Shown here piece by piece: positions 29,691 through 38,776 of a stretch of 64,000 nt of DNA. Positions within the stretch are counted from its first letter, which is position 1. The number at the start of each line of letters is the position of its first letter. A model generated the notes under the pieces. The model did no database searches and was not told where the DNA came from. It worked only from the letters and a program-made list of their open reading frames with translations. Origin of the DNA: an uncultured Aquimarina sp. (lineage in GTDB: Bacteria; Bacteroidota; Bacteroidia; Flavobacteriales; Flavobacteriaceae); contig CANMCO010000004.1 in assembly GCA_947496355.1 (NCBI GenBank), positions 352,027 through 416,026 of the forward strand, given 5' to 3'. A program made the position numbers and the translations under genes.

Positions 29691-30542
29691 TTAGTTTAAG
29701 CGAGCCCGTATCATGCGCTCATTATCATATATATCTTTTCGTAAGGAGACAGAGTTAAAACCTGAAGATTCTATCATACTTTTGGTTTCTGTTCCTAAAT
29801 ATTGATTAATCTCGAAATACAATACTCCTTCAGGTTTTAAATTTCTTTTTGCTAATTCTGTAATTTTTCTATAAAATATCAACGGATCATGATCAGACAC
29901 AAATAAAGCTTGAGAAGGTTCATTATCCAAGACATTAGGTTTCATCTCTTGTTTTTCTAATTCGCGAACATATGGAGGATTAGAAACAATAACATCAAAG
30001 TTATGAGGTAGATTTTGAACATTCAAAATATCGTTATGAATAAAAGTGATATCTACTTCATTTATTTTTGCATTTTTCCTTGCAGTATCAATCGCCTTAT
30101 CAGATATATCCATGGCAAATACTTTAGCATTTGGCAATTTTTTAGCTAATGAAATCGCTATACACCCACTGCCTGTACCAATATCCAACACCCTCAAACG
30201 ATCTTTTACGTCTTGTATATCTTTCAAAATCCAATCTACCAATTCTTCTGTTTCTGGTCTTGGGATTAAAACATCTTTATTTACCATAAAGGATAAACCA
30301 TAGAAATGAGTATTACCAATTATATATTGAATTGGCTCTTGATTTATAATCCGTTTTTTTGCATCTTCAAATTTTGAAACTTCATCTTCAGAAAGTACCC
30401 TATCCAAATGTATCGCTACATCTACTCTTCGTAGACTTATAATTTCCTCAGAAAGGATATAAAAAAATGACAATACCTCTTCATGATCATAAATTTCAAC
30501 TAAAGAATTTATAAAATCGGTTCTAATGTCTTTTATTTTCAA
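29691..30542 (-). CDS. prmC: Release factor glutamine methyltransferase
   Basis: This 283-residue enzyme methylates the glutamine of the GGQ motif in release factors RF1 and RF2 and so improves termination. The SAM-binding motif is VLDIGTGSGCIAISLAKKLP. The catalytic NPPY lies in FDVIVSNPPYVRE. An N-terminal helical substrate domain covers about residues 1-85, with IPRPETEELVDW at its end, as usual for PrmC. It is 16 bases after the GNAT gene. Confidence 0.95.
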   Translation of the reverse strand: MKIKDIRTDFINSLVEIYDHEEVLSFFYILSEEIISLRRVDVAIHLDRVLSEDEVSKFEDAKKRIINQEPIQYIIGNTHFYGLSFMVNKDVLIPRPETEELVDWILKDIQDVKDRLRVLDIGTGSGCIAISLAKKLPNAKVFAMDISDKAIDTARKNAKINEVDITFIHNDILNVQNLPHNFDVIVSNPPYVRELEKQEMKPNVLDNEPSQALFVSDHDPLIFYRKITELAKRNLKPEGVLYFEINQYLGTETKSMIESSGFNSVSLRKDIYDNERMIRARLN

Positions 30543-30558
30543 TGTAAGTTTTGTTTAA

Positions 30559-31044
30559 TTAGAGGTCTTTGATCATCCATGCCTGACAACTATAGTGCCC
30601 TGTATCACCAATAGGAGCATCAAGATCTTTAAAGCCTAATTTTTGATACAATTTCCTTGCTGCTTTCATGTATGGCATCGTTTCTAAGTAGCACTTAGAA
30701 AAGCCTTTTCCTTTTGCAAAATCAAGGCAAATGTTTATCATTCTAAGCCCCAATCCTCTACCTCTAGCCTCTGGTAAAAAATACATTTTCTGAAGCTCGC
30801 AGATATCCAAGTCGCCTTTCTCTAATGGAGCTACACCTCCTCCACCAATGATTTTCCTATCTTCCTCTACCACATAATAAGCACCTCTTAATTGATCATA
30901 AGTTTCATACATCTGATCTAAAGCTTCATCCTCGTATGCTGTACCCACCTTTGGAACACCCATTTCGACAAGAACACTTCGAATTAAGGCGCCTAGCGCC
31001 TCATTATCTTTATGCACTATAGTTCGGATTTTTATTTCTCCCAT
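30559..31044 (-). CDS. GNAT family N-acetyltransferase
   Basis: A 161-residue acetyltransferase with the acetyl-CoA loop ARGRGLGLRMI around residue 95 and the C-terminal beta-bulge region ARKLYQKLGFKDL. The acceptor is unknown. It begins the minus-strand run GNAT-prmC-LOG-ligA and is divergent from the LEA-type lipoprotein gene across 129 bases. Confidence 0.85.
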   Translation of the reverse strand: MGEIKIRTIVHKDNEALGALIRSVLVEMGVPKVGTAYEDEALDQMYETYDQLRGAYYVVEEDRKIIGGGGVAPLEKGDLDICELQKMYFLPEARGRGLGLRMINICLDFAKGKGFSKCYLETMPYMKAARKLYQKLGFKDLDAPIGDTGHYSCQAWMIKDL

Positions 31045-31058
31045 TATATTTTAAACAC

Positions 31059-31066
31059 TACTTTTG
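31059..31066 (+). promoter_or_regulatory. Possible -7 box for the LEA lipoprotein-ribD run
   Basis: TACTTTTG on the plus strand fits TAnnTTTG. It is 107 bases upstream of the ATG at 31174 and lacks a clear -33 TTG, so it may be chance or give a long leader. Confidence 0.3.
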
Positions 31067-31173
31067 CCCTATTCTATTAAATGATAGATTATCATATTTT
31101 CCTAAAAAAATATCTGATCTAATAAATTAGTTTTTATGATATTGAAATATACGCCAAATCTAACAAGGAATCA

Positions 31174-31644
31174 ATGAAGAAATTTCTATTATTATCAACA
31201 ATATTTGCACTTACAACCGCATGCACATTATCTAAAAAACCAAAATTTAAATACATTGGCAACCTAGTGGTCAAAAATGTAAGTATGCGTGATATAACAT
31301 TAAAGGCAGATGCTTTTTTTGATAATCCAAATAGCCTAAAAGGAAAGCTCTCTATTGATGATATCCATGTATTTGTTGATAACATAGATGTGGGAACTAT
31401 TTCATCACAAGAGTTTGAAGTCCCATCAGAGAGTGAATTCTCGATTCCGTTAGAAGGCACTTTTTCCTTATCAAAAATTTACAAAGAAAATAAAAACAAG
31501 CTTCTTGGCAGTGTTCTAAAAGTTATACAGACTGATTCTCTTAACATAGAATATAAAGGAACCATTAAATACCGTTTAGGGAGTTTTTCTTATCCATACA
31601 AAATAGAAAAAGAACAAAAAGTAAGTCTGAAACAAAAAAATTGA
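31174..31644 (+). CDS. LEA type 2 (LEA14-like) family lipoprotein
   Basis: The 156-residue protein has a lipoprotein signal (LLLSTIFALTTACTLSKK, Cys at residue 17). A single beta-sandwich of the LEA14/water-stress type follows, seen in NLVVKNVSMRDITLKADAFF and FDNPNSLKGKLSIDD. Such domains are structural and no enzymatic activity is expected. It is probably anchored in the inner or outer membrane, facing the periplasm. Its stop codon overlaps the TTG start of ribD (TTGA), which suggests coupling. Confidence 0.8.
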   Translation: MKKFLLLSTIFALTTACTLSKKPKFKYIGNLVVKNVSMRDITLKADAFFDNPNSLKGKLSIDDIHVFVDNIDVGTISSQEFEVPSESEFSIPLEGTFSLSKIYKENKNKLLGSVLKVIQTDSLNIEYKGTIKYRLGSFSYPYKIEKEQKVSLKQKN

Positions 31645-32681
31645 CAGTACACCATAACTATATAAAACGATGTATTCAGCTAGCCAAAAATGGTTTGGGA
31701 ACAACCTACCCTAATCCTTTGGTTGGTAGCGTGATTGTACATAATAAAAAAATTATTGGTGAAGGTTGGCACTACAAATCTGGTGAGCCCCATGCCGAAG
31801 TAAATGCTATTAAATCCGTAAAAGATCAAGATCTACTAAAAGATGCTACAATCTATGTAAGCTTAGAGCCCTGCAGCCATTACGGAAAAACACCTCCTTG
31901 CAGTGAACTTATTATAGAAAAAGGAATCAAAAGAGTTGTAATTGGCACAATAGATACGTTTGCAAAAGTATCGGGAGCGGGAATAAAAAAATTAATGAAC
32001 GCCGGTTGCGACGTTACCGTTGGTGTTTTGGAAAAAGAATGCCAAGAATTAAACAAACGTTTTTTTACTTATCATAATAAGAGACGCCCATATATTATTC
32101 TGAAATGGGCAGAAACCCTTGACGGTTATGTCGCTCCAATTTCTTCTAACAAAAGAGAACCAGTATGGATCACAAACTCCTATTCAAGGCAACTGGTACA
32201 CAAATGGCGTGCAGAAGAACAAGGGATTTTAGTAGGAAATCAAACAATCACAAAAGACAATCCTAAACTAACAACACGAAATTGGTCTGGAAAAAACCCA
32301 ATACGAATTGCAATAGATAGATTTGATAAAATCCCAGAGGACTCAGCAATACTTAATAAAACAGAGCAGACCATAATAATCACTACAGATAAATTCAGAA
32401 AAAAAAACACCAAAAATCTAATTTATGAAGTGGTTAGTTCTGAAAAAGACATTACAAAAGACATCTGCACTATTTTACACAAACACGGTATTCAATCTGT
32501 GATTATTGAAGGCGGTACAAAAACCATTCAATCATTTATTGATAAAAATCTTTGGGACGAAGCTAGAATTTTTGAAGGAAATACTACATTTGACTCCGGA
32601 ATAAAAGCACCTATCCTAAATGGAGACTTGGTTTCCGAAGAAAAAATTATAGATGATTTCTTAAGAATATATCAAAAATGA
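31641..32681 (+). CDS. ribD: Riboflavin biosynthesis deaminase/reductase RibD
   Basis: The 346-residue bifunctional enzyme deaminates and then reduces the pyrimidine intermediate made from GTP. The N-terminal deaminase has zinc ligands in GEPHAEVNAI and EPCSHYGKTPPC. The reductase domain begins near residue 150 (RPYIILKWAETLDGYVAP) and contains the IIEGGTKTIQSF NADPH loop. The start must be TTG: the family N-terminus (IKRCIQLAKNG) follows directly and the next Met is more than 100 codons away. It overlaps its neighbours by 4 bases on both sides. Confidence 0.94.
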   Translation: MTVHHNYIKRCIQLAKNGLGTTYPNPLVGSVIVHNKKIIGEGWHYKSGEPHAEVNAIKSVKDQDLLKDATIYVSLEPCSHYGKTPPCSELIIEKGIKRVVIGTIDTFAKVSGAGIKKLMNAGCDVTVGVLEKECQELNKRFFTYHNKRRPYIILKWAETLDGYVAPISSNKREPVWITNSYSRQLVHKWRAEEQGILVGNQTITKDNPKLTTRNWSGKNPIRIAIDRFDKIPEDSAILNKTEQTIIITTDKFRKKNTKNLIYEVVSSEKDITKDICTILHKHGIQSVIIEGGTKTIQSFIDKNLWDEARIFEGNTTFDSGIKAPILNGDLVSEEKIIDDFLRIYQK

Positions 32682-33286
32682 TTAAGACCATAATCTTTGA
32701 CTTTGGGGATGTTTTTATCAATTTAGATAAATCGGCTATGTTACGGGAGTTTTCAAAATTTGGTGATTTTCGATTAACATCAAAATTACAGGATATTCAT
32801 AATTTGTACGAAACAGGACAACTCTCTACACTTGAGTTTATCAAAAACCATCAGGCCATCCTTCCAAAAGCAACCGAAAAACAATTAATCGATGGCTGGA
32901 ATGCAATTTTACTTGATTTTCCAAAACGCAGATTAGATTTCATACAAGATTTAGCTTCAAAACAAAAATACAAGCTCATACTGCTTAGCAATACAAATAA
33001 ACTACACATTGATTGGATCAAAAAGAACATCCCTTTTTATTCGGTGTTTAAATCTTGTTTTGATTCTTTTTATTTATCACACGAAATTCATTTACGAAAA
33101 CCTAATATTGATATTTTTGAATTTGTTTTAAAACAACATCAAATACAACCTGATGAAACATTTTTTATTGACGATACCAAAAAGAACACTGATACTGCAT
33201 CAAAATTGGGGATTCATACCTGGAACAACAACCCAGAGACAGAAGATATCACTAACTTATTTACCCTAAAATCCAATTTATTTTGA
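32678..33286 (+). CDS. HAD-superfamily hydrolase (subfamily IA)
   Basis: A 202-residue phosphatase-like protein. HAD motif I is IIFDFGDVFINLD with the nucleophilic aspartate near residue 8. Motif II is LILLSNTNKLH, the motif III lysine lies in LRKPNIDIF, and motif IV is FFIDDTKKN. A helical cap sits between motifs I and II. Its position directly after ribD raises the possibility that it removes the phosphate from the ribityl intermediate of riboflavin synthesis, a step handled by HAD enzymes elsewhere. That link is inference. Confidence 0.87.
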   Translation: MIKTIIFDFGDVFINLDKSAMLREFSKFGDFRLTSKLQDIHNLYETGQLSTLEFIKNHQAILPKATEKQLIDGWNAILLDFPKRRLDFIQDLASKQKYKLILLSNTNKLHIDWIKKNIPFYSVFKSCFDSFYLSHEIHLRKPNIDIFEFVLKQHQIQPDETFFIDDTKKNTDTASKLGIHTWNNNPETEDITNLFTLKSNLF

Positions 33287-34152
33287 TCTATTTAATTCTA
33301 AGTGTTTTAGCCTCAAGCCTGATATTTATAATCTTCAAGCTGTTTTCCAAATACAATGTAGACACATTACAAGCTATCATTATCAATTATGTAGTTGCAT
33401 CAATATCTGGACTTATAGCATACTCAGAACCGATTGATTTGACTTATGTCTCAAAACAAGGTTGGTTCTATGGCGCTATGATATTAGGAGTTGTTTTCAT
33501 CTCGGTTTTCAACCTAATGGCCATTACTACGCAAAGAAACGGTTTGTCTGTAGCTGCAGTAGCAACCAAGATGAGTTTAGCTATCCCAATTATTTTTGGC
33601 ATACTAATGTATAACGAAAGCACTGGAATACTAAAAATTATTGGAATTATGATAGCTCTAATAGCGGTATACTTAACCTCTATGAAAACTGCCGAGGGAG
33701 TTTCTATCACTAAAAAGAATTTGATTTTCCCCTTACTAGTATTCTTAGGAAGCGGAATCATAGATACTAGTCTCAAATTTTTTGAAACGAATTTTGTTGC
33801 AAAAAATGATGTCCCAGTTTTTTCTGCCACCATTTTTGGATTTGCTGCAATTATTGGTGTTTTCACACTACTGTACAAAGCGATAAAGGGCAATCTGAGA
33901 CTCTCCATTAAAAATGTAATTGCCGGAATTGGACTGGGAATACCTAATTATTTTTCTATTTACTTTTTAATACAAGCGCTACGCCATGAAAACATGGATA
34001 GCTCAACAGTATTTACCATAAATAATGTAGCCATATTATTAGTGTCTACAATAGCCGGAATCATTCTTTTTAAGGAAAAATTGATTCTCAAAAATTGGAT
34101 TGGAATTACTTTGGCAATTCTTAGTATTATCTTAGTAGCATTCTCTATATAA
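33283..34152 (+). CDS. EamA/DMT family transporter
   Basis: The 289-residue protein has ten hydrophobic helices in two EamA-type halves, as in drug/metabolite transporters. Examples are GAMILGVVFISVFNLMAITT in the first half and VAILLVSTIAGIILFKEKLI in the second, with the typical E residue in the last loop. The substrate is unknown. The start is TTG, overlapping the HAD stop as TTGA, and no other Met occurs before the third helix. It may export or import a metabolite of the neighbouring pathway. Confidence 0.83.
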   Translation: MIYLILSVLASSLIFIIFKLFSKYNVDTLQAIIINYVVASISGLIAYSEPIDLTYVSKQGWFYGAMILGVVFISVFNLMAITTQRNGLSVAAVATKMSLAIPIIFGILMYNESTGILKIIGIMIALIAVYLTSMKTAEGVSITKKNLIFPLLVFLGSGIIDTSLKFFETNFVAKNDVPVFSATIFGFAAIIGVFTLLYKAIKGNLRLSIKNVIAGIGLGIPNYFSIYFLIQALRHENMDSSTVFTINNVAILLVSTIAGIILFKEKLILKNWIGITLAILSIILVAFSI

Positions 34153-34161
34153 TTGTACTAG

Positions 34162-34776
34162 TTGGAAACAAAAGACACATACAAGACCATAGATATTCCT
34201 GGAGAAGAAGTCCTCTTTAAAGACAGGAATAGTAAATTTTTTGGATACACCTTTCCAATAACTTCTGAAGAAGATGCTAAACAACACATAGAAATTCTAA
34301 AAAAACAACACCATTCTGCGAGACATTGGTGTTATGCATGGCAGACGGGAATAGAAAACATAAAATATCGCGCTAATGATGACGGTGAGCCTTCTAATTC
34401 TGCAGGGCAACCAATTTATGGTCAAATTCAATCATTTGAAGCAACCAATATATTAATTGTTGTAGTTCGCTATTTTGGTGGCACAAAATTAGGAGTGGGT
34501 GGATTGATAAATGCATATAGAACTGCAGCTCAATTAGCTTTGGAAGCGTCAATCATAGTAGAAAAAACCATCAATATTAACTTCCTTATTACTTTTGAAT
34601 ATAAGGACATGAACAAGGTTATGCGAATTATTAAGGAAAACACACTAAATATTACCAAACAAGAGCTTGAATTAAATTGTAAAATTCAAATTTCGGTTAG
34701 AAAAAAGATGGTTGATAAAATAAAAGAGGTTTTTTCCCCGTTGTACGAAATAGAAATTAAAAGATTGGATAATTAG
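34162..34776 (+). CDS. YigZ/IMPACT family protein
   Basis: A 204-residue protein with the IMPACT N-terminal fold: KFFGYTFPI, ARHWCYAWQTG, DDGEPSNSAGQPI and RYFGGTKLGVGGLINAYR, all diagnostic of the UPF0029/YigZ family. The C-terminal part is the family's small ferredoxin-like domain. A nucleic acid-related regulatory role has been proposed for relatives but is not settled. The start is TTG: an in-frame TAG lies directly before it and no early Met exists. It meets the thioesterase gene tail to tail with a 4-base overlap of the stop codons. Confidence 0.88.
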   Translation: METKDTYKTIDIPGEEVLFKDRNSKFFGYTFPITSEEDAKQHIEILKKQHHSARHWCYAWQTGIENIKYRANDDGEPSNSAGQPIYGQIQSFEATNILIVVVRYFGGTKLGVGGLINAYRTAAQLALEASIIVEKTININFLITFEYKDMNKVMRIIKENTLNITKQELELNCKIQISVRKKMVDKIKEVFSPLYEIEIKRLDN

Positions 34777-35177
34777 TGATTTTGTATTTTTTCAATTAAA
34801 AAAAGAGGACAAGGGATAGGTTTTCTAGTTTCACTATTAACAAAGACCAAAGTTGTAGAGGCTGTTGTTAGCAATTCTAGACTACTATTAAAAATTTCGT
34901 AGTCGAAAATAATCTTAACCGTAGGAATTTTCCTCAACGAAGTTTTAACAGTCAATTCATCGTCGAAGAACGCAGATTTCTTAAATTTAAGGTCTAAAGT
35001 AAACACAGGAAGCATAATACCATTTTCTTCCATTGATTTATATGAGATTCCTAATCGGGACAACCAATCAATTCGTGCTAACTCTAAATACTGTGCATAA
35101 TTGCCATGATGGACAATACCCATTTGATCAGTTTCAGAGTATCGCACTTTAAATTGAGTTTCCGAGGTGATTAGCAT
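34773..35177 (-). CDS. YbgC/4HBT-type acyl-CoA thioesterase
   Basis: A 134-residue hot-dog fold thioesterase. The family signature is RYSETDQMGIVHHGNYAQYL, with the catalytic aspartate in TDQMG. Such enzymes hydrolyse short acyl- or hydroxybenzoyl-CoA thioesters. Length and motif are normal. No perfect promoter was found in the 197 bases that separate it from the divergent dnaA. Confidence 0.88.
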   Translation of the reverse strand: MLITSETQFKVRYSETDQMGIVHHGNYAQYLELARIDWLSRLGISYKSMEENGIMLPVFTLDLKFKKSAFFDDELTVKTSLRKIPTVKIIFDYEIFNSSLELLTTASTTLVFVNSETRKPIPCPLFLIEKIQNH

Positions 35178-35374
35178 GTTTTAAATTGAGTGATTATTAA
35201 TATAAGTAAAAGTAGTACTATCAAATTATGCAAAAAAAATAATTAATATTCAACCCCCTAATCGTTTTTTTTTTACATTTTTTGTTCACATATTTGTCAT
35301 GCAAAAACAGTAAGGAGTTTTTTCAACACAATTTCTTTTAGTAACCTAATAAAATAGTTAATCTAGCCAATAGA

Positions 35375-36802
35375 ATGAATATAACTGCGCAATCAGTTTG
35401 GGATAACTGCCTATCTTTTATAGAAGACAATATTACTCCACAAGCTTTTAAAACTTGGTTTGAACCAATCAAAGCTGTAAAACTTACAGATGGCGCTTTA
35501 AGTATTCAGGTTCCTAGTAAATTTTTTTACGAATGGTTAGAAGAACATTATGTCAACCTACTCAAGGTATCTTTGACTCGTGAACTAGGAGAACATGCAA
35601 AATTGGTTTACGTTATTAAAATGGAGAATACATATGGTAATAAAAAACCATTTACAGAAAAAATCCCTAGTGCAAACCGTACTTCTGTAAACTCTCAAGA
35701 AGTAGATGTACCCATTAAAAGTAAAAATCCAGAGTTAAAAAATCCATTTGTAATTCCGGGAATACGCAACGTTAAAATTGAATCTCAACTAAATCCCAGT
35801 TATAATTTTGAAAACTTTTTAGAAGGAGACTCTAATAGACTAGCTCGTTCTGCGGGAATGGCAGTTGCCAATAAACCAGGAGGAACATCTTTTAACCCAT
35901 TACTTATTTTTGGCGGGGTTGGTTTAGGAAAAACACACCTTGCCCATGCAATTGGTGTAAACATAAAAGACAATTACCCAGAGAAAACAGTTCTATATAT
36001 CTCTGCTGAAAAATTTACTCAACAATATATTGAATCTGTTAAAAAGAATAACCGAAACGACTTTATTCATTTTTACCAAATCATAGATGTCCTTATTGTT
36101 GATGACATACAATTATTATCAGGCAAGGCTGGTACACAGGATGTATTTTTCCATATATTCAACCACTTGCACCAAAATGGAAAACAGGTTATACTAACTA
36201 GTGACAAGGCACCTGTAGACATGCAAGACATAGAGCAGAGATTACTTTCTCGCTTTAAGTGGGGATTATCTGCAGAATTACATCAACCAGATTTTGAAAC
36301 CAGAGTTTCTATTATAAAAAACAAACTGTATCGTGATGGTGTAGAGATGCCCGAAGAAATAGTTGAATTTTTGGCAAATAATATTAAAACCAATATTCGT
36401 GAGTTAGAAGGAGCAATTATCTCTTTGATAGCACACTCCTCTTTTAACAAAAAGGATATCACAATAGATCTTGCAAAAGCAATTGTAGACAACTATGTAA
36501 AAAACACTAAGCGTGAAGTTTCTATTGATTACATTCAGAAAGTAGTAAGCGATTATTTTCAAATGGATGTTGAAACACTTCAATCCAAGACTAGAAAGCG
36601 TCATATTGTACAAGCTCGTCAATTAGCTATGTTTTTTGCAAAAAAACTTACCAAGGCTTCATTGGCCAGTATAGGAACCCAAATAGGAAAACGAGATCAT
36701 GCAACCGTTTTACATGCATGTAAGACAGTAGACAATCTTTCTTCTACAGACAAACAATTTAGAAAATACGTAGAGGATCTAGGAAAGAAACTTACTCTGT
36801 AA
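35375..36802 (+). CDS. dnaA: Chromosomal replication initiator DnaA
   Basis: This 475-residue AAA+ protein opens the replication origin. Domain I covers residues 1-85 (WDNCLSFIEDNITPQAFKTW). A variable linker follows. Domain III has Walker A FGGVGLGKTHLAHAIG near residue 185 and Walker B VLIVDDIQLLSG. Domain IV ends with the DnaA signature (IGKRDHATVLHACKTV). Only one poor DnaA box-like sequence (TTGTTCACA, about 35282) was seen upstream, so the origin is probably not here. The next gene follows after 14 bases. Confidence 0.97.
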   Translation: MNITAQSVWDNCLSFIEDNITPQAFKTWFEPIKAVKLTDGALSIQVPSKFFYEWLEEHYVNLLKVSLTRELGEHAKLVYVIKMENTYGNKKPFTEKIPSANRTSVNSQEVDVPIKSKNPELKNPFVIPGIRNVKIESQLNPSYNFENFLEGDSNRLARSAGMAVANKPGGTSFNPLLIFGGVGLGKTHLAHAIGVNIKDNYPEKTVLYISAEKFTQQYIESVKKNNRNDFIHFYQIIDVLIVDDIQLLSGKAGTQDVFFHIFNHLHQNGKQVILTSDKAPVDMQDIEQRLLSRFKWGLSAELHQPDFETRVSIIKNKLYRDGVEMPEEIVEFLANNIKTNIRELEGAIISLIAHSSFNKKDITIDLAKAIVDNYVKNTKREVSIDYIQKVVSDYFQMDVETLQSKTRKRHIVQARQLAMFFAKKLTKASLASIGTQIGKRDHATVLHACKTVDNLSSTDKQFRKYVEDLGKKLTL

Positions 36803-36816
36803 CAATCCTTACCTTA

Positions 36817-37281
36817 ATGAAAACCAAAATTTTGATGGTATGTCTGGGGAATATTTGCAGGTCCCCTTTGGCAGAAGGCATTCTAAAATCTAAACTAGAT
36901 CCCGATAAATATATCGTAGAATCATGTGGCACTAGCAACTATCACATTGGCAGTAAACCAGATAAGCGATCAATTAACATTGGCATCAAATACGGAATCG
37001 ATATTAGCAACCAGAGAGCAGCCCAGTTTAGTATAGATGATTTTGAAAAATACGATTACATTTACGTAATGGATAATGCCAATTATAAAGACATCACACA
37101 ACTTTCAGATGATATCAAAAATAGAAATAAGGTGAAACTTATTCTTGAAGAATTACACCCAAATGACCATTTAGATGTTCCCGATCCGTATTATGGTGGT
37201 GAACAAGGTTTTGAAGATGTATACCAAATGCTCAATAAAGCCTGCAACAATATCGTTATTAAACTAGAAAAGCTTAGTTAA
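36817..37281 (+). CDS. Low molecular weight protein tyrosine phosphatase
   Basis: A 154-residue phosphatase with the P-loop CLGNICRSP (C9 nucleophile, R15) at the N-terminus and the general-acid loop DVPDPYYGG near residue 128. Both are required for catalysis and are intact. In Bacteroidota these enzymes often act on capsule-related tyrosine kinases, but here the gene follows dnaA by 14 bases with no kinase nearby. The target is unknown. Confidence 0.93.
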   Translation: MKTKILMVCLGNICRSPLAEGILKSKLDPDKYIVESCGTSNYHIGSKPDKRSINIGIKYGIDISNQRAAQFSIDDFEKYDYIYVMDNANYKDITQLSDDIKNRNKVKLILEELHPNDHLDVPDPYYGGEQGFEDVYQMLNKACNNIVIKLEKLS

Positions 37282-37310
37282 CTTTTACAGCCATAAAGTT
37301 TTTGTATATT

Positions 37311-37318
37311 TAGATTTG
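37311..37318 (+). promoter_or_regulatory. Possible -7 box for the methyltransferase gene
   Basis: TAGATTTG is an exact TAnnTTTG box, 72 bases before the ATG at 37391. No -33 TTG lies at 18-21 bases. Confidence 0.35.
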
Positions 37319-37390
37319 CAATATGACTGTACATTTTTAAATTAGGCCAAAAAAACTTAATCAAAAAAAATCATTCATTAAAAAAAACCT

Positions 37391-38122
37391 ATGGAGCTTA
37401 AACCCCTAGATCCCAAAGGAAAACTATACTTAATACCCACTAGATTAGGAGATGACGTCCCCTTAGAAGTACTTCCTATATCTATAAAAAAAGTTTTAGA
37501 ACAGGTTAATCATTATATCGTTGAAAACGAGAAACCTACCCGTAGATTCATAAAAAAGGTGAGCCCAAGTAAATCCCAACGGTCACTGGTTATCCATACA
37601 GTAAACAAATACACTGATGTCTCAGAAATCCCTGGCTATCTAACACCTTGTCTTAACGGCGAATCTATTGGTTTGCTATCTGATGCTGGTTGCCCTGGAA
37701 TTGCAGATCCTGGTGCTGAAGTTATAAAAATAGCTCACGAAAAAAACATACAAGTCATACCTCTTGTTGGCCCTTCATCTATATTATTAGCAATGATGAG
37801 TAGCGGAATGAACGGTCAGAGTTTTACTTTTAACGGATACCTTCCTATTGACAAAACAGAAAGAAAGTCAACCATTAAAAGACTGGAGAAGGTTTCTTTA
37901 GAAAAAAATCAGGCACAAATTTTTATTGAAACCCCTTACCGAAACGATAAAATGTTTTCTGATTTGAAATCTATATTACATGCAAATACACGACTATGTA
38001 TTGCTTGTGATATTACCCTAACAACTGAATATATTGCTACAAAAAGTGTAGAAGAATGGAAAAAAGAAGAAATTGATCTTCACAAAAGACCAACAATATA
38101 TATTATTCAGAGAGATTACTAG
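37391..38122 (+). CDS. RsmI-like SAM-dependent methyltransferase
   Basis: This 243-residue protein belongs to the tetrapyrrole methylase fold. The characteristic segments are LYLIPTRLGD near the N-terminus, IGLLSDAGCPGIADPG and VIPLVGPSSILLAMMSSGMNGQ-like sequence in the middle, and FIETPYRN later. RsmI methylates the 2'-OH of C1402 in 16S rRNA. This protein is shorter than typical RsmI and its N-terminal region is less similar, so it may be a Bacteroidota variant with another RNA target. Confidence 0.75.
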   Translation: MELKPLDPKGKLYLIPTRLGDDVPLEVLPISIKKVLEQVNHYIVENEKPTRRFIKKVSPSKSQRSLVIHTVNKYTDVSEIPGYLTPCLNGESIGLLSDAGCPGIADPGAEVIKIAHEKNIQVIPLVGPSSILLAMMSSGMNGQSFTFNGYLPIDKTERKSTIKRLEKVSLEKNQAQIFIETPYRNDKMFSDLKSILHANTRLCIACDITLTTEYIATKSVEEWKKEEIDLHKRPTIYIIQRDY

Positions 38123-38125
38123 CCA

Positions 38126-38148
38126 CAAAAGCTATAATGAAGCTTTTG
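38126..38148. terminator. Hairpin between convergent genes
   Basis: CAAAAGCT (38126-38133) pairs perfectly with AGCTTTTG (38141-38148) around a 7-base loop. Short T-runs follow. It lies at the tail-to-tail junction and overlaps the end of the minus-strand lysozyme-like gene, so it could end both transcripts. Confidence 0.45.
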
Positions 38149-38776
38149 CTTTTCTGTTTGCAACTACAAAAGATGTATCATACCCACCAAATCGTTTCAT
38201 GTAGTATCTAATTGTTGTTCCAAAAGCATCAGCAAAACCCTCTACTCCTCCACTACGCAGATATCTCTTTACAGAATTTGGCCCTCCTAAGTGTGCGGCT
38301 GCAAGAATTCCTGATTCTGTAATCTCGATTCCATTCATTCTTTTACCAACGAACCATTTAATATCTCTGCGTAAAACCCATTTATTTCTTGAAAGGTAAG
38401 CGTAAAATGCTTTTTCCTGAAGTGCCGGATTATTAAGAAACTCATTTCTATTAACATTCTTAATTCCTATTAGATCTAAAGTCCCTTTACCAAACTGATA
38501 TTTACCAAGGTAACCAAATTGATTCACTACTCCGTAATCCCCTCTTGATTCTTTAAACGCAACAGCTTCTTTGAATCCTATATAAGATTTTCCTAGCTCT
38601 GGAGATACAATCACCCCTTCATCTTCAATCTCATTAAAATTAGGTGCAATATAATACAGATCTAAACCAGCTGTACTATAAGAACTAAAATCTAAACGTT
38701 CTTTTGTCGTAAAACTTAACAAGAGTATCCCCCCAATTGTAAGTAATATAGATAATCCTATTATCCTCTTTATCAT
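38132..38776 (-). CDS. Secreted lysozyme/transglycosylase-like protein
   Basis: A 214-residue protein with an N-terminal membrane or signal helix (IIGLSILLTIGGILLLSF). A domain like peptidoglycan lytic enzymes follows, with AVAFKESRGDYGVVNQFG and GYLGKYQFGKGTLDLIG giving the glutamate and the glycine-rich site. GILAAAHLGGPNSVKRYLRS matches the C-terminal helix of the fold. I chose the ATG at 38776 because the 21 codons upstream of it look unlike a signal peptide. It probably cleaves or binds cell-wall glycan. Confidence 0.72.
   Translation of the reverse strand: MIKRIIGLSILLTIGGILLLSFTTKERLDFSSYSTAGLDLYYIAPNFNEIEDEGVIVSPELGKSYIGFKEAVAFKESRGDYGVVNQFGYLGKYQFGKGTLDLIGIKNVNRNEFLNNPALQEKAFYAYLSRNKWVLRRDIKWFVGKRMNGIEITESGILAAAHLGGPNSVKRYLRSGGVEGFADAFGTTIRYYMKRFGGYDTSFVVANRKAKASL

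Noticed and set aside
33468..33908. 146-codon minus-strand reading frame
   Set aside because: It lies fully antisense to the DMT transporter gene, whose membrane helices are clear. The antisense frame has no recognisable domain.
35178..35374. Chromosomal origin upstream of dnaA
   Set aside because: Only one DnaA box-like sequence with two mismatches (TTGTTCACA) was seen, without a cluster or repeats.
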